In this document: positions 24,482 to 35,088 of the stretch, piece by piece | How positions within the stretch are numbered: the stretch's first letter is position 1 | Layout: each line of letters opens with the position of its first letter | Source of the DNA: Terfezia claveryi | Lineage: Eukaryota > Ascomycota > Pezizomycetes > Pezizales > Pezizaceae | DNA length: 64,000 bases | NCBI GenBank assembly: GCA_015179025.1 | Contig: WHUX01000001.1 | Coordinates: 496,001-560,000 of the forward strand | Reading direction: 5' to 3' | Position numbers and translations under genes: made by a program | The notes under the pieces: model-generated | Databases searched by the model: none | What the model was told of the DNA's origin: nothing | Seen by the model: the letters and a program-made list of their open reading frames with translations, nothing else

Positions 24482-27400
24482 ATGTCAAATATTCGTGATT
24501 ACGCAAAAGGTCCAGGGTCCTATGACGACGTCGGTGGCGCCGGGGCCGGCTCAGCGTCCGTAGGAACTGCGGAGGAGATCGGGAGAAGCAGAAGCCCTGC
24601 AGCTGAAGACATCAACAACGTCAGTGGCAGCAATTCAAACTTGCCTGCTAGGGGGTCAGGGTTGCCAGGACAAGCGGTCAGGCCGGGGCGGGGCGGGGCA
24701 AGAAGAGGGGCACGAAGGCGAGGTGACGGTGGTTCTCCCGGGAGTGAGACACGGCGAAATGCTCGTGGTGGGCCTGTGGCCTCAGTATCGCGGGGAAATT
24801 CACAGCGTATCCACAACCCTATTGTGGACCCAACGAGAGCCGTGAAACGGTCAATTCCTGAGACTCGAAATACGCGGCAAGTTCAGCTTTTGCAACTGCA
24901 ACAGCGTTATCAGTTTAAAGGAGATGATGGGAGTAATGAAGCTACAGATTTTACAATTAACCTCACTCCGAGTGATCCCGAATTTCCATATGCCGTGGAT
25001 GCATTGAACTTCGTGCTGACAGTTCCTCAAGAGTATGGTGCATCAGTGTCAGGTGGTAAGGCTGACGGTAATGTTGCATTTGATGAAGAGACCCGACCCA
25101 CTATCCATGTCCTTAATGAAGATATCCCGGTTGGCTTTAAAATCAATATTCAAAATGGCTTCAATGAAATCGTCAGAAATGCCTCCAAGGCTGCGACTCT
25201 GCTTGATATTGTCGATACGTTAGATAAGCGACTGGAAGGGTTCCTTGCAGCAGAAAAGGCAAGCACTATCAAAATTATACCCAATGTACCAAACAAGGCG
25301 AGCCCCAATAGTGGCATAGCTACTGGTATCGCAGCGAGCACCCTGGGGCCCACGAATGTTGATGTTTTTCTACAGCACGATGCTTATATGGAGTCACACT
25401 CTCAGAAAACTGCCCCACTGCCAGCTTACTCACAAGATGAAATTGCTGTCGCAGCGGTTAAGCGTGCGCAGGACGTTCGGCAGCTGGAGGCGAGGCTTGG
25501 GCGATCGGATGTTTACCGCAGGACTGAGGCACCTGACGGAGAACTAATTTATACTGTACCCTTGGAAGCAAGGAGAAAGGATCTGCTATCCGCACCACTA
25601 CTGACCATGCGAAGTGTAATATTGCGAGTACCGAAGCTATTCAATCTCGAGCCCTGTATTATCACAGTCACGGGCACTGGGATCACGAGGGACGTAAGCG
25701 AACCCTTGGAAAAGAAGTTCATCCAGCAGGTTAAGACAAATCCAAACTGGTCACTCATGGCACAATTGAACGCTCTTGCAGCGAATTTACATGTTATGGC
25801 TACCGAGGCTATGGAAGAGGAAGCTGAAGCTAAAAAAGAGAAGCGGAAGCATGAGGAAGAAAATGAGCCTGTGCAAGAAGTCGAAATTAAAGCAATAATC
25901 GACAATGCTGAGGAGGGTCTTCTGACCACGGCCAAAGGGAGCTTGGGCTTGGTCGAAGACGACAGGGAACATATCGTGGTGATTCCACGCCCACCGGAGT
26001 GGTCATATGTAAGGGCCGGGGGCGAGAGTGACAGTGACACAGGGGATGACTCTGACTATGAAAGTATCTCGGAGGACGATGAGGAGAAGAGGGAAATAGC
26101 CGTGTCTAACTTGCGAGAACGAGGAACTGCACTCTCCTTTCCAGGGATTCAGATGCCCGGTGTTCAGCTTTTAGAAGTTTTGGTTATTAATGTTACAGTC
26201 AAATGTATCAAATGCAAGACGACGGTCGATGTTATGCAAATTCGGCCTGGTGGGAAACCTAGGTTTGACAGGTGTGACAAGTGCTCTGCTATCTACAGCA
26301 TCGGTAAGTTTCGGCTCGAATACGTATGTGTACTCAGTCTCAAGTTAATAATTCAAAGGATTCCGCATGGAACCCGTTCATCAATTTTCAAATAGGGCAG
26401 GTTTTTTTGACCTTGCTGGTTGCACGATAACTAATATCCTTCCAAGGTATGTCACTATTATAACCAACGTTATCTGGTGTTGCCAAATTGCCGAAGATCC
26501 TTTCAGTGATAAAAAATACGAGGTGGTGGGTTCCTCATATATAGAAGATGTTGGTTAACGTAAGGCTGGATTAAGCAATTTCCTTCCCCATTGCGCATCA
26601 TGCGACACCCCTCTGCCACCTCCAGGGATAGCAAATCTTGTCCCAGGGCAGACATTAAGCGCCAATTGCCGTCAGTGCCATCTCAAGTTGAGTATGTACC
26701 CTCTTCCAATTTACATTCTTTCTAGAAATATGACTAGGTCAGGCGGCCACATGAAGCTGGTTGATATTAAGGCTGTCGGTATCGGCTAAAGTATCTAACC
26801 CATGCTGTGAACAGGTTTGTTCATCCCCGAGATGAAACTCTTGCGGGTATCCCAGGATGACGATGGTACGAATCTCCACAATTCCCACTTTCGCAAGTTT
26901 CCAGAAGTTCCGTGGAAGGATGTGTGGCACATAGATGGGGTCAATGGTTCATAGCTGTCTTTGCCTCATTTTCGCAACCTGCATGAATGATGACTAACAA
27001 TGACTGTTTAGCCACGTTGGAGGTCCCGCGTGGTTCACTTCAAGCGAAGAAGGTAGGGTATTTTCATGTTTGTATTTTATCCTACATTTTGAGTAGGTTT
27101 TACCACGGCTACATTGTTTTGTTTCATCATAAATCTCACTTGTTTTGATGTTTGTGTTGGATGTCTTACTTCCAATGGGGAACTTGCCATTGCTTGCTAG
27201 TTCCGCAAGCTTTGGCTTCTTTTAGTACATGTTTCATTTCCTTTTCCATTTTGGCTACCTCACAACGAAAACGTTGTTTAATCAAGCATGCTTAACCTGG
27301 TGTTTGGGGGAATTTTGAAAAAGGCAGAAAGAAACCAGATATTCTGGACTGGGGTGTATTGGCCATTGGAGGAACAGCTTCGCTCCTCGGTTTAATGTGT

Positions 27401-28522
27401 TTCTCTTAGCTTTTGCTGTTTCTTCTCCCTTGTGGGGTAGTATCCTACAATTTCCTGTTGTGGGCAGCAGGCTACAACCGTTCCTGATGCTGTTCGGTAA
27501 TAGGTAAACTGACATGTGAAATAGGCCAAGAAAGAGGAGAAATTGGTTGCTGGTACAGAGCTCCCTAACAGGGGAAAATGTGTTCATTATCGAAAAAGTG
27601 AGTGTTTTGAGCTATTATTGAATATATTCCTTGCTTCGATCTATGCATGCAAACTTGCCTTTAACGTTTGGTCTGGGGGAATCTGTGGGGGATCGACGGA
27701 GGTTGTCATTTGATATAGTTTTATAATGTCGATTGATTTAGTGCTGACGTTTGCGACAATTAAAAACAGGTACCAGATGGTTTAGGTTCTCGTGGTATGT
27801 GAAATCCTTGACTGGCACTCTTTGATCTCATCTTGATTTCTCGACTCGGTTGTTGTCTCGTGTTGTATTGTCTTGTGACTAGGGGCGGGATGTTGGAGAT
27901 CGTTGGTTGCACCACAACGTTCTCTCACTTCTCGCCGTCTCACATGACTGTGAATAGGAAGCACGGGCCATGAAATTAAAAGCTGCAATCTCCTAGAACG
28001 ACGGCATAACTAACGTATTGTTACTCGTCAATCCAACAGTTGTTTAAAGGTATTTAGGCATTTGTTATATTGGTCCCTTACTTTACCCATTGTTAGTTAA
28101 CTGCTTCAATTGTTTGTTTCTCACCACTGATTGATTGATTTGACCAATTTTGATCAAACCGTTTCTGACAATATCCGTGTTTAGATTTACCCATGCGATA
28201 AGTGCCATGATGAGCAACAGCCTTCACATCCAGCCGAGCATGCAAACAGAATGATTTGTGGACGTTGTTCGCGGGAGCAAAATTATAGGCCCAGTGACTG
28301 TGCTTATTGTGGGCATGAATTTATGAGGAAAGCGACAGGGTATTGGGAGGGGGGTAAAGGTAAGATCTTGTCTCACGTGTCAGAATTGGAGTGTGGGTAG
28401 ACAGACAGGGTTGAATGAGGCTGATGTGTTTACGGGGAGCAGGTACGAGAGATAAGAAGCTTTTGAGGCGAAATGATCCAAGAAAGTATAAACGGGTTAG
28501 AAAGCCTGTGCCTGAGAAATAG
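24482..28522 (+). CDS. CHY-type zinc-finger protein with RWD-like region
   Basis: I deduce ten exons: 24482-26303, 26359-26446, 26576-26691, 26815-26865, 27012-27052, 27525-27597, 27770-27794, 28040-28049, 28185-28359 and 28443-28522, giving 826 residues with phase consistent throughout. The N-terminus is Gly/Arg-rich and disordered (GRGGARRGARRRGDGG). A globular region follows (LLQLQQRYQF, LTPSDPEFPYAVDALNFVL, HVLNEDIPVGFKINI) that resembles the RWD-like module of this fungal family. A Lys/Glu-rich helix and an acidic Ser/Asp stretch follow, then two zinc ribbons (CIKC...CDKC and CASC...CRQC). The C-terminal CHY finger reads GKCVHYRK, RWFRFSCC, YPCDKCHDE, ANRMICGRCSREQ and CAYCGHEF. In this family such fingers bind zinc; a role in protein turnover or redox is known only for other CHY proteins, so function here is unassigned. 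The ATG at 24482 was chosen because the frame upstream of it has no ATG. The 472-base fifth intron could hide another exon. Confidence 0.85.
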
Positions 28523-28690
28523 AGAGAAGAAGTGATGTATTGAGGATCATTTTGGTATTGAAGGCCGCAAATGGAACCAATGGTACTGGTTTGTGTATCA
28601 GCACCATTACATATGTTTTTATGTACTCATTTACTGTCAGAAAAGCCTTAATATTCGATACTACATTGTGAGAATTTAATAAACTTTGAT

Positions 28691-28906
28691 ATGTCTGCTC
28701 CGCAAATCCGGTTCTTGAGGTGTCAAACTCGTGACATTGTTCCCCCACCTTCACCTTCGTTCAGGGTAACCACGTTTACGAATTATCCCTATCTTTCAAA
28801 AACCACTCCGGTCACCAAAGCTCTAACAATTGCATCTTTCATCTTTCTCCTAGCCTTGCAATCCCCATGGGGGCTTTTCCGGGTCTATAGTGTCCTGCAC
28901 TTGTGA
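28691..28906 (+). CDS. possible small membrane protein or orphan first exon
   Basis: A 71-residue frame starts at an ATG 168 bases after the CHY gene. It has a Pro-rich head and then TNYPYLSKTTPVTKALTIAS running into one hydrophobic segment (FIFLLALQSPWGLF). The PVTK-x-L pattern before a membrane helix recalls the start of rhomboid-like UBAC2/Dsc2 proteins, but it is too short to assign. The DNA downstream degenerates into homopolymers and transposon sequence. If real, it may be the first exon of a gene cut off by repeats. It could equally be chance or part of the CHY transcript's 3' end. Confidence 0.22.
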   Translation: MSAPQIRFLRCQTRDIVPPPSPSFRVTTFTNYPYLSKTTPVTKALTIASFIFLLALQSPWGLFRVYSVLHL

Positions 28907-29753
28907 TCCTGCAGGAGATTAAATTTGAATTTAACTTTCGCTTATGCACGTGCCTAACGCTAATTGTGGTATCTTCAATTAGCATAAATAGTACCAGTAA
29001 GGCTGGAGAAGAGTTTTGTTGTATAGAATTTGCTAGCTCCAGTAGATATATCTTCCTCCCCCCCCCCCCACACACACACACCATAGCTACATGGCCTACA
29101 CCACTGTCTTCTTTTTTTTCTTTTCTTTTTTGTGATTATTATTTCCCTCGTCCATGCATTTCAGGGTAAAAAGCCGCTGAGAGGTTTTTTTTTTTTTTTT
29201 TCTTTTAATATATAAAATAATCATCTAGGTACTGTAGGCATCCATGCTTTTCTAATGTATCAGAAGAAAAAAGTATATATATATATATATATATATTGCG
29301 CTTGAGTGAAAAATTCCCCCCCTCCCCCGGGGAATTAGATTAATTCAGGGTAATGTGGAGAAAATAACTTACAGTACCTTTTTGTGTGGGGGAGGGGAAG
29401 TGGGGAAGGGGGTAAAAGAAAATACGTGTGAAGCATATATATATATATAAACTTTTTCTTTAATTTTACATAGGCCGTTTCCTCTCAACTTCCAATTATG
29501 TAAGTGATAAGTCCGAGATACAAAGTACATTATAATATAAGCTTTGGGGGATGGGGGGAGGGGAGGAATTTTTTTTTTTAAATTTTTTAAATACCCAAAT
29601 TTGGAACTTCTGAAATGGGCTAGAAGATGGCACAAAAACTTCACTGGGCTGGATGGTGGGGGCCGGGGGAGAGATATATCAAGAGAACCTAAACCTATGT
29701 GTGTGTACTGTATCGCAGAGCTATATTGTATAACATATAGGAATTCTACGTAA
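28907..29753. other. low-complexity belt
   Basis: No gene. It contains a C-run followed by CACACA (29060-29080), 17 consecutive T (29185-29201), an AT microsatellite (29274-29296), further AT steps near 29434, and G-rich runs near 29390 and 29550. GGCTAGAAGATGGCACAAAA near 29618 may be a decayed left end of the Tc1-like relic. Confidence 0.6.
29274..29296. repeat. (AT)n microsatellite
   Basis: About eleven AT units without interruption, flanked by poly-A and by poly-C. Confidence 0.9.
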
Positions 29754-30881
29754 CTAGTACTTTGTATATCAACCCCCTGCCCCGAGGACGGCCGCTACAG
29801 GGCGGGGTATTAAAGCTATAGAGACTCTCAACAGCGACTCTGGAATATCCTTTCAAATCTCTCGCAACGCATCTGCAAGTGCTGCCTTGTACTACCACAG
29901 GACCCCCAGCATATTCATCAGATGAGGGAACCTTTTATGGAGCTGACGCTTCATATATGGCCCAATATGTTCAATTGGATTTAGGTCGGGAGAGCAGGCA
30001 GAATTCCCAGTCGTTGTCTTTGAACCATTGGCGCGCAAGTTTGGAGGTATGAATTGACGAGTTTGTCCTGCATGAAAATTGGATCATCAATGCCTAGACT
30101 CTAGACGGATATCAGGAAGGAACGTGTGTCAAGACCTCAACATATTTAATAGCATTATTTCGTCCGTCTTCCAAGGTCCATTGATATCCCAATGTTGATT
30201 GATAAAAGCATCCCCATACCATAACAGATATATCATAGGATGCCCTATAAATCTTGCATGACGCTGATGCAAAATTCAGAGTTAAATAATATCCATCCAC
30301 GAACTCTAGACCACATGCTTCGAGGAAAAGGTAATTCGGAAGTGGATAGCAAAGAAGCTTCCTACCACGCCATACAAGTGCAAGTTTGGCATGGGCACTG
30401 GAGAGAAAGGACTGGACTCTTGATCAATGGAAAATTCATTTGGTCAGATGAATGCAATCTGGAGCTCAGTAAAGGTGGAGGTGCTAAGTGGATGAGGTGG
30501 AGGGATCCCTTTGCTTAGCGAATGTACTTAACTGTATTCAAGAATATTCTCTCCTACTATCTTTGCTATAGAGCTATCCCCTCTTATCAAGTCAAGGATT
30601 ACTTTTTCAGCATCTTCCGAAATCTTTTTGGGGCGTCCTGTTGGCTTCTGGTTCTCATGGGTCTCACGCTCAACATAGCGCTTAATGAAGCCATGCACCG
30701 TAGGTTCTGATCGACCAAGGTAGTCTGCAATTCGTTGATAGCTCCATCCTTGTTCATAGGCAAAAACAATTTTTCCTTTCTCAAAGTCAGAGAGCCGTTT
30801 TTGCCCACTCGGTGCTTGCGGAGGAGGGGTATCTAGGGCAGAAGCATATGTGGAGGAGGTATTTGGGGCAGGCTGGGCCAT
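29754..30881 (-). mobile_element. Tc1/mariner-like transposon relic, rearranged and inactive
   Basis: Minus strand 30881-30528 encodes an N-terminal helix-turn-helix region (KRLSDFEKGKIVFAYEQGWS, RIADYLGRSEPTVHGFIKRY, GRPKKIS). Minus strand about 30260-29754 encodes the later catalytic part: SVMVWGCF, then HTSKLARQWF, SPDLNPIE in another frame, and a C-terminus near VAAVLGAGG with YTKY just before a TAG at 29754-29756. The middle part, with the first catalytic Asp (FIWSDECNLELSKGG) and ERKDWTLDQWK in a second frame, lies on the plus strand at about 30285-30515. So an internal block is inverted relative to its flanks. Frameshifts and stops are present in all parts, so it cannot make transposase. 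The right terminal repeat is at 31048-31073. The whole element could span about 29.62-31.07 kb, a usual Tc1 size. Confidence 0.85.
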
Positions 30882-31047
30882 ATCATCGTAGAGGATATAG
30901 CTATTCGGAATGGAAGGCTAGGAGAGATCCAGGCAGTTATAAGTAGTAGAACATACCCACCGTGAGATTAAAACCACGTGGTAAGTCATTTATCTAAGAC
31001 GTGATAGGCGCGATTTGATGCATTGAATCTCGGGCCTTTGGTGCAGC

Positions 31048-31073
31048 GTATCGTTTTTTTGCCACCTAGCTGT
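31048..31073 (-). repeat. terminal repeat of the Tc1-like relic
   Basis: Read on the minus strand it begins TTACAGCTAGGTGGCAAAAA, almost identical to the ends of the small element at 23530-23660. It sits about 190 bases upstream of the transposase start, where a Tc1 end is expected. Confidence 0.6.
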
Positions 31074-32104
31074 AACTCATACCCACAGCAGCTTTTTGCA
31101 AGGAATTGAATTCCTATTTCTAGATCATATACTGAGATCTTTTGAGATTTGGGCTGAGAAGCTGAGATCTTAGCTTTGACCTTTTAGGAGCGCGGATTCC
31201 CCAGACCTATGCCTTTGTGCACTCTCATATCACACCTCCAGATAAACAAGGAAAAAGCACATGGATATATATCTTTTGGACAGGAGGTCTTTGAGGTTAT
31301 AACTTTCAGACCTTCGGCTACAAACTCTAGAGCCAGGGGTTACTCTAGAGTTATCAAAAGAATCTTTCTGAAAAAGTAATATTTCTTCAAAGTACCGGGG
31401 TGGGAGCCAAAGATCTATCCTAGGTACATACCCCGTAGTGACAAAATACCAGTGCTCAGTTGAACTGCAACGATGCTTTCCCAAAAATTCAATTCAATTG
31501 CAGCAGTGGGAAATTTATAAGAAAATTGAACAGAGTTGGTTCAGAACAGCTGTGGAGGGGCCAGGTGGAGTGTTAGATCTGAATACGTTTAGTACTGAGC
31601 CTGGAGGGAGGCTTCTTTTCGGTATGATATGTAGGACTGAAAAAACTAAATTAAAATTGACAAGGTATCGCAGGCATATTGAGAGGTAGAGGCGGACTTC
31701 GGTAGTTATTTGCTGTATGTTGAGATTTCAAAAGCTAGAATTGGAGAGTAGCAACTGTGGTGTAGAGATTAAGATAATTAAAGAGCCACTAGGGCAGTGT
31801 GTTGTGTTACCCTCAGTACACGGCCTTGATTAAGTTCAACTACAGGCAAATGTATTGTTACAAGCCGCGCAGCTCACTTGTTGCTTTACAAAGATTAACG
31901 AAACACATTTATCACAGTTGCCATTCCATAATGTCATCAAATCCCATTGATGCCTTGGAAAAAAAAAAAAAAAAAAGGCTCTGCAAATTTACAAGTCTTA
32001 CTTCAGTAAGTCATAACTAATTCCGAAGAGTCTGATGCTCACAAACAACTTAAAACCAAAGTAAACACCATACCAATCCCAACCCATTTTAGATATACAA
32101 CAGC
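31074..32104. other. intergenic DNA downstream of BiP
   Basis: No gene recognised. An 84-codon plus-strand frame at 31438-31689 has no family match I can recall. An 18-base A-tract lies at 31959-31976. The last 130 bases or so are probably the 3' untranslated region of the BiP gene. Confidence 0.45.
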
Positions 32105-34285
32105 TTACAACTCCTCGTGGTCAACTGGCTCCTCGGAAGTACCGGCAGAGCCAGAGTCATAGATCTTGGAAGTAATTGGGTGGGCAACATTGGACAACTT
32201 CTCCTTCTGCTCTTCGAAATCCTCAGTGGTGGCTGTCTGTCCGTTCTCATCCAGCCACTCAGTAGCCTCCTTGATCGCTTCAAGGAGAGTCTCCTTGTCC
32301 TCCTCAGAGATCTTGCTACCAAGACCATCCTTGTCATTAACCTGGTTCTTGAGGGAGAAAGTATAGAGCTCAAGACCGTTCCTGGCCTCAATCCTCTCAC
32401 GGTTAGCCTTGTCTTCATCGGCAAACTTCTCAGCCTCAGCAACCATGCGCTCGATCTCCTCTGGAGTAAGACGGCCTTTGTCGTTATTGATGGTGATAGA
32501 CTCCGACTTTCCAGTTCCCTTGTCAGCGGCGGAGACTTTAAGAATACCGTTGGTGTCGATTTCGAACTGAACCTCAATCTGAGGAACACCACGAGGAGCT
32601 GGTGGGATACCAGTAAGCTCGAACTTGCCCAACAGGTTGTTGTCCTTGGTCATAGCACGTTCACCCTCAACTGTTGTGTTTGTCAGCTGGAATTCCAACC
32701 AAAAGCCTGAAGGAGGTGAACTTACAAACTTGGATCAACACGACTGGCTGGTTATCAGCGGCAGTAGAGAAGATTTGGGACTTGCGGGTAGGGATATTGG
32801 AGTTTCTTGGGATAATCTTGGTCATGACACCACCAGTAGTCTCGATACCGAGAGTCAATGGGTTGACATCAGCGAGAAGGAGACCCTTGGTCCCCTCCTC
32901 CTTGGACAAGATACCACCCTGGATAGCGGCACCATAGGCAACAGCCTCATCAGGGTTGATACTCTGAGAAGCTTGCTTGCCACCGAAGTACTCTTCGAGG
33001 AGAGCCTTGATCTTGGGGATACGAGTAGAACCACCGACTAGGACAATGTCGTGGACATCACCCTTCTTGACACTGGCATCCTTAAGGACTTGCTCAACGG
33101 GCTTCAGGGTCTTCTTGAAGAGATCCATGTTGAGCTCCTCGAACTTAGCCCTGGTGAGAGTCTCGGAGAAGTCCTCGCCATCGTGGAACGCTTCGATTTC
33201 GATTCTGACGGACATTTGGGATGACAGGGTTCGCTTGGCCTTCTCAACCTCACGCTTAAGTTTACCCATGGTCTTGAGGTTCTTTGTGATATCGGTGTTG
33301 TGCTTCTTGTTGTAGAGCTTGGTGAAGTACTGGATGACACGGTAATCGAAATCTTCACCTCCCAAGTGGGTATCACCAGCGGTGGCCAAAACCTCGAAGA
33401 AACCGTCTTCAATGGAAAGAAGAGAAACATCAAAAGTACCTCCACCGAGATCGTAGACGATAATCTGGCGTTCATCACCCTTCTGGTTGAGGCCATAGGC
33501 GAGGGCAGCGGCGGTAGGTTCGTTGACGATACGGAGAACATTGAGACCGGCAATGACTCCGGCATCCTTGGTAGCTTGACGCTGATTGTCATTGAAGTAG
33601 GCTGGAACGGTGACGACGGCGTGGGTAACCTTCTTGCCCAAGTAGGACTCGGCGATTTCCTTCATCTTGCCCAAAACCATGGCAGAGATCTCCTCAGGAG
33701 TGAAGGTCTTCTCCTCACCCTGGTACTTGACACTTACGACTGGCTTTCCATCCTTGTCCTTAACCTTGAATGGGAAGTGCTTGATGTCGGTCTGAACGTC
33801 CTTGTCCTTGAATGTTCGTCCAATAAGACGCCTGTTTGGATGTCAGCATCAATCTCGTACCGAACGACGACCCTCAGCGCAGGGTTTTACTTACTTGATG
33901 TCAAAGATGGTGTTTGTTGGGTTAGAAGCGGCCTGGTTCTTTGCTGCGTCACCAACCAATCGTTCCTCGTCGGTGAAGGCCACATATGAAGGCGTGATAC
34001 GATTTCCTTGATCATTGACGAGAATCTCGACCTTTCCATGCCTCATAACACCGACACAAGAGTATGTAGTTCCCAAATCAATACCGATGACTGTATGAGA
34101 CGTTAGAGAATTGTTATCCCACCAGCAAGAGGGAAGAAGTGGAATGAACCTGTTCCATAGTCCTCCTGGGGGGTATTTGTTTCCGTTGCTTTCGCCGGCG
34201 TTATTAACAACAGCGGAACAATCAAGACCGCCAGGAGATAAAAGAGAGTGACCCAAGTGGTCCTCTTGCCCCTTGATTCCATCAT
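32105..34285 (-). CDS. kar2: ER Hsp70 chaperone BiP/Kar2
   Basis: Four exons on the minus strand: 34285-34150, 34090-33895, 33831-32726 and 32670-32105. Introns are 59, 63 and 55 bases, all GT-AG, and the product is 667 residues, normal for BiP. A signal peptide occupies about residues 1-33 (hydrophobic [20 protein letters not shown]). The Hsp70 nucleotide-binding domain follows: [54 protein letters not shown]. Then come the interdomain and substrate-binding domains ([34 protein letters not shown]). The protein ends DHEEL, so the retention signal is HEEL where HDEL is usual in fungi. BiP folds secretory proteins in the ER lumen with ATP, serves translocation and ERAD, and senses unfolded protein stress. 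The start MMESRGKR places the signal peptide correctly. The gene lies 803 bases downstream of Hbs1 on the same strand; that gap holds a possible heat-shock element. Confidence 0.97.
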
Positions 34286-35088
34286 GGGCCAAATGTGAGA
34301 GAGTGCTGTGATTGCAGCAGTAGATCAATGAAAGGACCCTCTAAAGAAAAAGAAAATATAAAAACGTTACTGAGGAAAGCCTGGGGGTTGGGACTGTGGG
34401 ATATCGTGATGTGGAGGACTGGGAGAGAGAGGAGGAAACGTTTGGTGTGGTGTTGGGGAAATGAAGTTTAAGTACTTAACTCCTGCACTTGTTGCTACCT
34501 GGCCTTTTTTTTTTTGGTGGTGCTGAGATCTCGCAACGGTGGCTACTTTTACATATCTAATACATCGGATTTTGGTGGCGGGGCCGGGGCAGCCGCAGTG
34601 GCACATTCAGCGGTCAACAAGTGACAAGTGGCTGCTAACGGCCAATTGGGACCTGTTCCAGCTGTGTTTTGTGCACGCCGGAAGTGAACACGTTGATGTT
34701 GTGCACCAGCTGCTACCTACAGAAATTCCAGGAACATTCGATCGCTGGCCAAGCCGCAAGGAACTGCTGCAAGGTTCGCTTGAGGACATGTGGCGACATC
34801 CTTCGACTACGACAGATTGCCCGAGATCATGCCGCCTGTGGGAAAGGCGGATTAGAAGGATATGGTGAACTCTGTGATTGGAGGTCAATATTCCTCAATA
34901 TATTGCGATTTTTGAACTACAAATCAAAAGTGAATGCAGAGCGCCTGTTACTCCAAACTAGATTTTTCGGAAAAGATCCCCACCGCCCAACGTAGAAAAG
35001 CCAAATCTCTTCAAACAGCCTCAGAGCATCGTTGAGTACCGTACTTTCCCCCACTCAGACACCCATTGGGGAAGTGGAGCACATGCTG
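34286..35088. other. intergenic region between Hbs1 and BiP
   Basis: About 800 bases carrying the 3' end of Hbs1 and the promoter of BiP. A pyrimidine-rich block (on the minus strand) lies at 34400-34440 and a T-run at 34507. Frames here are short and unsupported. The possible heat-shock element is listed separately. Confidence 0.5.
34722..34739 (-). promoter_or_regulatory. possible heat-shock element upstream of BiP
   Basis: The plus strand reads GAA-AT-TCC-AG-GAA-CA-TTC, three perfect alternating 5-base modules and one with a single mismatch. It lies about 440 bases upstream of the BiP start. Hsf1 control of BiP genes is known in fungi. A Hac1-like core (ACGTG on the minus strand, near 34690) lies close by but is weak. 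No experimental support. Confidence 0.35.

Noticed and set aside
31959..31976. A-tract as the poly(A) tail of a retrotransposed copy
   Set aside because: No coding or element-like sequence precedes it and no target duplication was found. Simple homopolymer.
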